Assembly (NCBI GenBank): GCA_009667805.1
Contig: CM019064.1
Coordinates: 273,773,662-273,837,661 of the forward strand
Direction of reading: 5' to 3'
DNA: 64,000 nt
Source: Leptobrachium leishanense
Lineage: Eukaryota > Chordata > Amphibia > Anura > Megophryidae
A program made the translations under genes and the position numbers. The notes under the pieces were generated by a model. It had not been told where the DNA came from. It saw only the letters and a list, made by a program, of their open reading frames with translations, and did not search any database. This document shows positions 55,120 through 64,000 of this stretch, piece by piece; position 1 is the stretch's first letter; every line of letters begins with the position of its first letter.

Positions 55120-58100
55120 ATGTCAGAAAGACCAAAAAGGACAGGCAGGCGCTCCCAGACACAGATAAGAGGGCAAGCAGCCTCTGTCTCGGAAGGCAGT
55201 GCCCCTGGTCGTCGTGGACGTGGTGCATCCTCTGCAGGGGCACGCTTGTCCTTTCTAACTGGTGCTGGCCGTCTTATGCTGCAGCAAAATACAGAGGATT
55301 TGCAGGATTGGCTAACCAGGCCATCCTCATCCTCCGAGTCCTCTGCCAGCCAGGCTTGTAGTGGTTTACAGTCCACCTCAGCTGCCAAAGCATCTAATGC
55401 AGCCTCCATGTCCACAGCTACTCCTGCTGTAGCCTCACCAACATACACGGAGGAGTCAGCTGAATTGTTTGACTACAGTGACATGCTGCTTGTGGATGCG
55501 CAGCAACTCCAGTGCTCTGATTCAAACTCTGAGGTTGAGGAAGGGAGTAAAATCAGCCTAGAGGGAGGGGGTGCCAGTGACACAAAGAACTGGCACTCAT
55601 GTTTCCCCAGCAGCTGCAGCATATTGTCAGGTTGGCTCCAGTGACGAAGAGATAGGGGGTGATGACAATGATGAGCTCACTGACTCCACCTGGGTGCCTG
55701 ATTGAAAAGAGAAGTCAAGTGAGGAGGAGGAGGAGGCGCAACAAAAAATGAGGCACAACGTAATCTATGACCAACCGTAGCCAGTCCAAGGCATCAGAAG
55801 TCAGAGCTGCTCAGGTGCAGAGCGCTGTTGTCTCAAAGCACACGTGCAGGAACTCCGCTGTCTGGGAGTTCTTCACAAAATGTGCAGCAGACTACAGCAT
55901 TGCTATTTGTAACCTATGTCTAAGAGGATCGAGCATGGGAAAAACATCAGACACTTGGGTACCACGTGCTTGATAAGACATATGACCACCTGCCACGCAT
56001 CCCATTGGCACAACACTTTGCATAGGTCCTCAACCTCATCTCTCTCTACCCCCACTATATGTCCTGCCATGTCATTGCCTAAAACCTCCACTGACAGGGA
56101 TGATACTACAGTAATGGGTGTACCAGGTCCTTCCTCAGAATGTGACAGCATCCCATCAGCTGAAGATTTACGCAGTCAGATTACGTTGCCGCAGCTGCTG
56201 CAGCGTAAGAAAACATATAGTCCCAACCATCCCCAAGCACAGCATCTAAATGCCAGCTTAGCAAAATTACTCGCATTGCAGCTGCTGCCTTTCCAGCTGG
56301 TGGACTCTGCTTCCTTTCGTGAATTTGCCGAATGTGCTGTACCACAGTGGCAGGTTCCAAAACGCCATTTCTTTTCATGGAAGGCCATTCCAGCAATATA
56401 CCAGCACGTGGAAGACAATATTATGGAGTCATTGGGAAAGGCAGTCAGCAGCAAGGTGCACATTACCTTAGACACGTGACGTGGTCCAGCAAGCATGGAC
56501 AGGGCCATTACATTTCCTTCACGGCACACTGGGTAACTCTGCTTGCAGCTGGGAGGGATCCAGGACGGGGCTCTGTGCTGGAGCTTTCTCATCCACCACG
56601 CCTCCAGAAAACTGCTTATATGTGGTCTGTCTGCTCCACCACCTCTTCCTCCTCCTTCAATGTCAAGTGGCAGTTAAACCGATGCGTGGAAGGGGCTATG
56701 CAATGGCTCAAGCAAAAAGATGCCATACTGTGCTTGAGCTGGTTTGTTTAGGGGACAGGAGCCACACCGGGCCAGAAATTCTGTTAGCTCTGCAGGGGCA
56801 GGCGCAGAGATGGTTAACACCACACCAGCTTGAGCTGGGAATGGTCGTCTGTGATAATGGCAGCAACCTTGTCTCCGCCCTACGCCTGGGTAAGGTAACG
56901 CATGTACCATGATTAGCACACGTCCTAAATCTGGTGGTACAGCATTTTCTAACCAGGTACCCAGGGCTGGAAGAGCTTCTCAGCCAGACCAGAAAAGTCT
57001 GCAGCCCCTTCAGACGGTCATTCCCAGCAAGTGTTCGCCTGGCAGAAATTCAAAGAGAATTCCACCTTCCCACAAACCACCTGATCTGTGACATGCACAC
57101 CAGGTGGAACTCGACATTGGCAATGCTGCAGCGTCTGCACAAGCAGCAGAGGGCCATCAAGGAGTACCTGTGTGAGTATGACACAAGGACAGGTTCAGGT
57201 CAACTTGTTCCCCCCCGCAGTGGCTGATGATCAAGGATGCATGCGCTGTACTGTCACCATTTGAGGAGGCATCGAGGATGGTGACCAGGGACAGTGCATG
57301 CATCAGTGACACAATTCCTTTAAGGTTCCTGCTGGAGCGCACTCTGCGGGGAATTATAGATGTGGCACTAGAGGCAGAGGAGCGGGAGGAAGAGGAGGCT
57401 TTCCCTAGCTCTCAAGGCCTCAGTCTTTACGCAGACAGCTTTCCTGCGGGTCCTCAGATCAGACTGGAGGCTATTGAGGAGGATGAGGAAGAATATTTAA
57501 GTAGTTGGGGCATTTAAGGTGGGGATTCCTCAAGGGAGGGTTTTGTGTGCCCAGAAACCCAAGGACTAGTACGTGGCTGGGAGCAGGAAGTGCACGATGG
57601 GGTCATCCTCATTGACCAGGAAGACTCGTAAGCGAATGCCACCTCCAACCTATGCTGCATGGGCTCCCTTATCCTGCAAAGCCTGCTAAAGGACCCTAGG
57701 ATTCGTGCTATCAAGGAGAGGGATCATTACTGGTTGGCAAGCCTTCTTGATCCATGATACAAGGGTAAAGTTGCAGAGCTCATCCTGCCCGCACAGAGGG
57801 AGGACAGGATGAAACAACTTGAGGACGCTCTAAAGTGACACTTGTGTAACACCTTTCCAGGCACTGGTAGGTTACCAAGTGATGACACAGGTGCTTCTGC
57901 GGATGATCAGAGGAAGAGCGGTGAAGGCCGGGGCCGCTTGACTGATGCCTTTTTAAAAAATTTTAGTCCACGACGCCCAGGGACGTCAAATGTAGGCACC
58001 CATTGCCAGCTTCTTCACCGTATGGTGCAGGACTACCTAGGGGCAAGGGCAGACCTGGATACTTTTACAGCAGATGATCCACTGGCTTACTGGATGTTGA

Positions 58101-58286
58101 GATCGGATCACTGGCCAGAACTTAGCCAATATGCTATGCATCCAGCATGCTTTCTGAAAGGACGTTCAGTGCTGCTGGAGGTTTTGTCACAGACAAAAGA
58201 GTGCGTCTTTCCACCGACTCTGTAGACCGGCTGACATTTATAAAAATGAATCAATCAGCAGCTATCAATCCCCTGCTGCTGACGTA
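55120..58286 (+). pseudogene. hAT (ZBED-like) transposase, copy B, disrupted
   Basis: Same protein as copy A, starting MSERPKRTGRR at 55120. Open pieces include 55120-55644 (basic then acidic N-terminus), 55767-55973 (BED finger start NSAVWEFFTKCAAD and CNLC), 55916-56479 (IRHMTTCH, completing the finger, to HITLDT at the first catalytic aspartate), 56481-56912 (VVCDNGSN, second aspartate), 56934-57227 (TRWNST), 57227-57517 (acidic linker) and 57842-58225 (DPLAYWMLRSDHWPEL). The ERTFSAAGGFVTDKRVRLST motif follows at about 58155-58225, and reading ends near 58286. At least five frameshifts and several stops, including one in LLDPRYKGK. It cannot produce active protein. Confidence 0.92.
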
Positions 58287-58872
58287 ACTGAATAGATCGG
58301 GGATTTCTTCTGCATTCCCAAAACCTCCACCACTGTACTCTTTCACAATACCACAAAGGGGTTACGGTGTGAAGGCACATGCTGCCACCAAAGGCACAAT
58401 ATTTGGGTGCACTGCCACTGACGCCTATACTAGATTCATGTAATTTTAATATTTGACCGCAGGGTCCAACCCTGCACTCTTCCACAATACCAAAGAGGGG
58501 TTACAGTGTGACGGCACTGTTGCCGACACTAAAGGCACAATTTTAAAGCACCTATTGTTACTTTCATCCAAAGCCTGCATAAATTTCACCATAATTTAGC
58601 CCAAAAAATCACTAAACTTGTTCTGCGTGTCCTAAAAATGTCTCCTCTTTTCATACAGGCTGCCGCCCCAAGCAGTTGTTTATAAATAGATTAAAGGAAA
58701 AACATTTACCGTCATTTGATAGGTCATTTTTTTGTTTTTAAATGTTTCTATACATCCTACAAATCCGCCACTTCATGGGCAGGTTATGGGGACCTCCTAG
58801 GCACGATATTTGAAGAAATTTTTTGTTTTTATTCTTAACCTTTATTTCATGGTAAACTCACTGTTCCTTTAA

Positions 58873-59902
58873 CCCTTTCGCTGCTGAGCCTTTTCACACC
58901 TCTGTGCTGAGCTAATTTTTACCGGTTTCGCTCATCATGTTTAAATGCGATTTGAAGTCACATTTTATTACACGACCCAGACATTTTATATATCGTTCTT
59001 TCCAGGAGACTCAGCAGATTCATAATATATCTTTATTATATGTATATGTTATGTCCTGTCTGTAGATTATAACAAAAAATGCAATAAAATTAAAATTTTC
59101 AATAATTTACAACGTGTAAAAGTTTTTTTTTCACATTTGAACATGCGAGCGTTTGCTGTTATATTTTCTATGGGTTGTGCTTGTTAAAAAATTTAGAAAC
59201 GGGGAATCGTTACTTTTTTTGGGGAAAATTACGTGTTTATTAGCAAACGCCCACCATAGAAAAAATCGTTAGTGCAGCATCTTTGTTCACATTATAATTG
59301 AAACGGGAACAATATTGCTGCACTAATAAAACAAAAAAAAAAAAAAAGTTTTTTAAATTTCTTTTATTTTTATAATTTTATTTTTAATTTTTATTTTTTA
59401 CATTATACATGGTCATGTTTGGTATCATTGGAACGGCGACGCTCTGGCCGTTCCAGTGATATCAAACATTAACCCCTAGCTGTCACAGATCGGGAGATAG
59501 GGGGTTCGTTGGAACCCCCTATCTCCACCATAGGTGGCAGCAAGGGGTTAATTGCGAAACTGGCGCCTATGCGCGATGACGCCAGTCATTAGGGGGATAT
59601 CCCGGAAGCTTGGCCGACATCCAAGATGTCGGCCAGCTCCGGGAGGGGACCGTGATACGGCGCATGTTAGCGCCATATCGCGATCCAGCCTCCTAGGGGT
59701 TAAAGACAGCTGCCGCTTCGAAAGGCAGGCTGTGCCCTTCCAAGCGGTACCTGTCTTTACCCGATGGCCCGCACGGATGGGGAGGGGGAGAGGTCCTGCA
59801 GTGGCTGGGGGTGCCTGAAATAGACATCATCGCGCAGGCGCGATGACGTCTATCGTGCCCGCCGGGGTCAGCCCACTGAGCACGTCCTCAGCATGGAAAG
59901 GG
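58873..59902. mobile_element. piggyBac-type non-autonomous element, copy 2, TSD TTAA
   Basis: The ends CCCTTTCGCTGCTGAG and the inverse of CTCAGCATGGAAAGGG are bounded by TTAA at 58869-58872 and 59903-59906, the piggyBac target. It is 1,030 bp and matches 21945-22969. The right half is CpG-rich with inverted repeats such as CCCGGAAGCTTGGCCGACAT / ATGTCGGCCAGCTCCGGG (about 59601-59643) and CATCGCGCAGGCGCGATGACG. No transposase. It sits in the 3' untranslated region of hAT copy B and is younger than that copy. Confidence 0.92.
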
Positions 59903-59990
59903 TTAAAAACTTTTAACTCGAACCTTTGAAATTGTTCGAGTTCGAAGTCGAACTGAACACGGGGGCGTTCGGCTCATCCCTACTTATAAT

Positions 59991-61689
59991 TCAAATTACT
60001 GAAAAAAAGTAACAAGGGCAATAACATCTCTATGGGCACAATGTACTAATAGTCGATTTCTCCCCTAGTGGGGATCAAACTCTTTGAGAGCTGGCATGGC
60101 AACACCATTATCATAGTACATTTGCGTGCTGAATGTAGAATTGCAGGTTTCCAGGAAGCCAGAAAATCAGTCAGACGTAAGTCCTGAACTTTACGCAAAA
60201 TAGCTAGGAAATCTACTGTATATGACAAGTGCCTATACGATTTCAAGGGAAAAATGAATTAAGTTTGCTATTCCCCATGAAAGCACTCCACATAAATGCA
60301 GCAACCAATATATCAAATGGGAGGGTAAATACGAGTGCACAGATGCGTGTTACGTGTTTCTGGTAAAAATTTGGCTATAACAGTATGTACGTACGAGCTG
60401 TGGATTTTACAGTAGGTGCCTTGTGAGTTCCGAGTTATAATGTATAATGCTGAATGAAGTATTAGCACTGAAGCATACATTTTGTAGAACATATTAGGCA
60501 AATTAATACAATACATTTTTCTATCTGTTATTTAATTGAAAAGCCAGTTTGGAAATTAACACCAATATCAATGATAAAAAAAAAGATGCCATTGGACATT
60601 TTTCAAGTTAAATGATTGGTTTTCTTAAAGCAGGGACAAATGATTCAAAGAGCAGTTTCTGCATGAAATCGTAGTCTGCTTCTGTATCGTCAATCAAAGC
60701 AGTAGACAGACTGCATATGCTCGCTCAACATTTTGTAAGGCAAATTCTGTGTTTTAATGACAATGTGTCAGATCTCCTGGCTTCTTAGAAATCAATGTAT
60801 GGTAAAAGTCCTCCAGGTTTCGTTTTAGTTTTGCCGCTTCCACAAACAAGCCACAAATAAGTAATAACTTCAAAATGAAGATTGGAAGTTCTATCCAGTC
60901 AGCAATATTTCCAGTGAATGTTTATTTAATTTTTTTTCCAGTGAATAATTAAACACATTGTAATTGTCTCTCCGAAGCCAACATATTAAAATAAAGTGCT
61001 TCTTCATAAACAAACTGCTGAAAAGAGATTATTAACATGTCTTTATTGTGGTAAGTAAGATAAAAGTTATCAATATGTTAAATGAGTTAATTATTTTTTT
61101 AAAAATCTTGATAGGCACTTGCACTTGAGAAGCAAGTTGTATGGCCCAGTTTTTCTTTTTTCTCGAAAACTATAGGGGTTATTTGCCTGTGTTGTATATA
61201 CTGGTGAAAATAGCCTGCATTGCAACTCCAACAAACTCTGGCAAGTCATAAAACTAAAATTCAAAGATGGCAGTAGCAGCTTTACGGTGAAGCTTCCCTT
61301 GCTACTCTTTGGATTTTAGTGTTATGGAATTCTGGTGTTTGCGGCCTGGCAATATTCACCGGTATTTGCAACAGCAGCGCTTAGTATATAACCTCAGTAA
61401 TATATATAACCTTAGTAATAACCTCAGGATTTATCTAGATGTGCTTTATTAAAAAAAAATGAAGAACCCAAAAAACATTCATTGTGTAAAATTCTTGGTG
61501 ACACATAAAAATAGCAAGGATTTGTGTGGCTTCATAAATACGTTAACATAAGGCTAATTACAAAATTATCTTTACTGCCTGAGAAACACTAATCCTCAGA
61601 ATTACAATTATGCAACAGATGCAAATTCCCTTGGTTGAGTTGTTGCTTGAAAAATCCAGAAGTCTCTATGAACTTCAAGAGCACAGCGG
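59991..61689. other. AT-rich, apparently unique non-coding DNA
   Basis: About 1.7 kb right of the hAT element with no transposon ends or coding. The part at 60560-60860 is of mixed composition and could be tested for conservation. Confidence 0.45.
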
Positions 61690-62035
61690 AGCTCCAATCT
61701 CCTCACCATTTTAAGTATAGGAACTCACATTTTCAGTGGGCACAAGATGTCCTAATCATTGCTAGCTTACTGTACTTTGTGTTCCCTATTCTTAACATGG
61801 GGAGTGCAAAGAGTTAATTAGTGTTAGGATTACAAATTCCTAATGCTAATTACGCCACGCTGCAGTTAACTTCAGTTATCACCAGCTACAAATCCCCTCA
61901 AAAATCACATACTGAATCAGCACCTGCCCCGTAATATGGAGCTAAAATGGGGACGCTGAGGAGAAACCTGCAGGTGCAGGTTTTCCTCTTTATTGTCCCT
62001 GTTTTTTAGCAGGCAGTATGTAGTTCTGCCCTATG
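61690..62035. mobile_element. Core-box MITE family, partial copy
   Basis: The core box (AGCTTACTGTACTTTGTG...TTCTTAACATGGGGAGTGC) is at 61763-61808. It is followed by TTAATTAGTGTTAGGATTAC, and the right-hand hairpin AGCTAAAATGGGGACGCTGA / TATTGTCCCTGTTTTTTAG ends near 62010. The order matches 43370-43440 joined to 43850-43920, so the middle is deleted. GGCAGTATGTAGTTCTGCCC at the right may be a degraded end. Confidence 0.65.
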
Positions 62036-63423
62036 ATTTTTCATTAGGCATTCATTTACATTCAATGCTTAGTAGTGCGATCTGAACAATTGTAGGACAG
62101 AACTACTAATATGACGCTGTTTTGAAATGTTAACTATATAGGCTCTTGTGCCCATTCTTGTTAAGCACTTTATTTCCATAGCAGCTCCTAGTATCTAACT
62201 AATCTGGTACTGTGGGTACTTCGCTGTTAGTTCAAGCTAAGAATCAATTTTCACAGAAGAATTAAATAAAAATTTATTATCACGTGTCTTTCATGTAAAT
62301 GGATTTGTATCACAGTGCTGTTTTTATGAGAAGCAGCACATAAATGCATTCTAATAAGTAGTGACATGCCATAGATCAAGTAAATCAGGCTCCGATGCCA
62401 AGCAAGTGAGTGATGGCACATTCTGTTCATTTCATAATAATTCAATATGGAAGCTATTTGTACGAAAAGAATGCTGCCAGATTAACAGGAAGCTTATTTA
62501 TTTTTGGCAAATTGTGGGGAAAAATGTTAAACGTGATAAACAATTTGTACTCGTAACTTCACAGTTATATTATACTGCATGCTATTTTTTTCTGACAAAC
62601 TGATGATTTGTTTTCATAATATAAGATGGTAAAGTAAACCAGTAAAAGTAAAGTTTGTATTAAAAATTCATTATCATTGAAAAAAACTTAAACCTATGTA
62701 GTCTATTGTGAGGCTGTGACTGGTATTCATGCACAAACTATGATCAAACAGACTCCGTTTAATCAAATATTATTTATTTGCTTTCTAGCACATTCAGATT
62801 ATTATAAAAATCATATGGTATGTCAAATGTTGGGTGCATGTTTAAGGTGTTATACATTGAACATTGTTATAATACGAAAATAACAGTGGTTGTACTTCAG
62901 CGACCAATGGTAGCTCAGCTAAGATGAACTATGGGAAATTCACTATTTAGGGAAGTTTCACTGGTGTTTTCCATAGATTTCACCTTTCTTTCCATAGTTG
63001 TTTTTGCCAATATTGTCCAGCATAGATCTCCTTGCGGTTTTCAGCAGGGTTTACCGCTTAATGTCTATAAGAGTTCTTCAGCCTAGATTTCATCATTATT
63101 TCCGCCCTTTTTCAATCAAAGACTTTTTCAGTCAAAGAATTCAATAAAGGTCACCACTTTGAAAATCACAAAAGTATATTCAACTTTGTTGCAAACACAA
63201 GTGAAAGAATGGAAAATGGAGAATGGTCATAGTTACTCATTTTATGGAAGAATAATGGTGGTACCATTGTTCAGCATTGTTTGTAGCAACTTCAACTGCT
63301 GTTCTTGAATTTTGCTTCTGTGGATACCCAAACCTCAATGTAGTTGAAAGTACAGTGATTTTTACAGTTGTTTGCAACCCTCGTGCAAGATAAAGATGGA
63401 TGTTAAAAGTGGTCACATGTCCT
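62036..63423. other. AT-rich non-coding DNA, nothing recognised
   Basis: About 1.4 kb with no repeat boundary or coding motif. Confidence 0.45.
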
Positions 63424-63899
63424 TCCTATGAGAATTCGTAGTGATCATAATGAGATTATTAGCAATGTTGCTTCCAAAAAATTCCAATAGAATATAAAAA
63501 TAATATCTGGATGTGCCTGCAACACCTTGTATCTTCACCTTGTATCTTTATAACACCTTGGATTTTCACTCATTATAACCCTCAGAGTCTTATCACTTAC
63601 AGCAGTAAGTGACCATAGAGCTCTCCCTGTTTCCTGCCATCTCCATGGCTGCAGTAATCCATCAGCACAGAGTTTGAACTTTTTGTTACAGCGGGGTGGG
63701 TCCTGCAATTTGCAACTTGTTTTATCTCTCTGCAGAGTTAGTGGAGAGATATAAAAATATGGATTTCCTTTCTCCACAGGGGGCACACCAATCCTGCTTT
63801 AAAAAGGTGTGGAATTTGTGTTTTAATATGCTAATGAGTGCTTTTCAATGTAATACAATGCAAAACGGAGTTAAATCAACTTTGGGAGTGAAGGGGTTA
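63424..63899 (-). repeat. Dispersed repeat with TTAACCCCTTCAC end
   Basis: The left part (63437-63550) matches 17697-17840. The right edge, read on the minus strand from 63899, is TTAACCCCTTCACTCCC, a piggyBac-like terminus. If both belong to one element its other end should lie left of 63424, but I could not find it. Open frames within are short and lack motifs. Confidence 0.45.
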
Positions 63900-63985
63900 A
63901 AGCTAGAATTCAATAGCTGCTGAAAAAAAGCTTGAATTTAATTACAGTTGAATATTTTAGCTTGAACCACAATCCAAATTACAAA

Positions 63986-63997
63986 CCCTAACCCTAA
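63986..63997 (-). repeat. Two telomere-type units (CCCTAA)2
   Basis: CCCTAACCCTAA occurs two bases from the window end. Two units are compatible with chance, but the position at the window edge means the array could continue beyond it. Confidence 0.3.
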
Positions 63998-64000
63998 TAC

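Larger units (their letters stand above)
53946..59982 (+). mobile_element. hAT transposon copy B, full length, TSD CTTATAAT
   Basis: It starts TAGGGATGAGCGTTCGG and ends with the inverse of TAGGGATGAGCCGAACGC. The 8-bp duplication CTTATAAT is exact (53938-53945 and 59983-59990). Total 6,037 bp, of which 1,034 bp are a later piggyBac-type insertion plus its TTAA, so about 5.0 kb of hAT sequence. Order: 5' end with TTCG-rich subterminal words, ~70-bp tandem array, 47-bp tandem array, transposase (55120-58286), a duplicated 3' segment, the piggyBac insertion, and the subterminal hairpin next to the 3' end. Against copy A it lacks about 140 bp beside the insertion. Confidence 0.95.

Noticed and set aside
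63986..63997. Telomere or subtelomere at the window end
   Set aside because: Only two CCCTAA units are visible. The flanking sequence is ordinary, so I list it as a weak repeat only.

Overview
This is vertebrate nuclear DNA, most likely from an anuran amphibian. I infer that from the mix of repeats: TTAA-flanked piggyBac-type elements, PIF/Harbinger-like MITEs, a CR1 LINE with an 8-bp repeated tail, Tc1/mariner copies, ZBED-like hAT elements, a sushi-ichi-type Ty3/gypsy element and a tRNA-derived SINE. The background is AT-rich, with short CpG-rich islands that coincide with the MITEs. I see no convincing host protein-coding gene, rRNA, tRNA gene or CRISPR array. All recognisable protein coding belongs to transposable elements. 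Apart from the window-edge Tc1 piece, it is broken by stops and frameshifts.

Layout. At 1-445 is the 3' end of a Tc1 element. From 2-8.9 kb come small MITEs, a Tc1 remnant, SINE copies and a tight cluster of three long palindromes. About 8.9-12.6 kb is mostly unique AT-rich DNA. From 12.6-24.3 kb there are nested and fragmentary non-autonomous elements: a core-box MITE family, a CAGGGTTATTC family, a piggyBac-type element, and a foldback flanked by a 15-bp direct repeat. At 25.35-27.49 kb is a minus-strand LTR split by two MITEs. At 27.5-32.35 kb lies a 5'-truncated hAT transposon (copy A, minus strand). At 33.7-37.4 kb is a 3'-truncated gypsy element (minus strand). From 37.6-44.75 kb there are more MITEs, a second LTR split by a hAT MITE with a perfect 8-bp target duplication, and unique DNA. 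From 45.4-50.3 kb: SINE, CR1 tail, palindromic MITE, deleted Tc1, mini-Tc1 and a hAT MITE. From 50.3-53.9 kb is mostly unique DNA with one weak exon-like candidate. At 53.946-59.982 kb is a full-length hAT element (copy B, plus strand) with an 8-bp target duplication and a piggyBac-type element inserted in its 3' untranslated part. From 60-64 kb is mostly unique DNA.

The elements relate as parasites and hosts of each other. The two hAT copies are one family, and their comparison reconstructs its architecture: terminal inverted repeat, subterminal ~70-bp tandem array, BED zinc finger, RNase H-like core, hATC dimerisation region, duplicated 3' segment, subterminal hairpin. At least nine MITE copies or fragments share a common sequence pool, and most carry one ~45-bp internal core box. 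Nesting gives relative ages. Nothing here amounts to a coherent new pathway. The most unusual items are the shared core box, a stem-loop plus CGAAACG motif recurring in palindromic elements (one with a retroposon-like 15-bp duplication), and the variable subterminal arrays of the hAT family.
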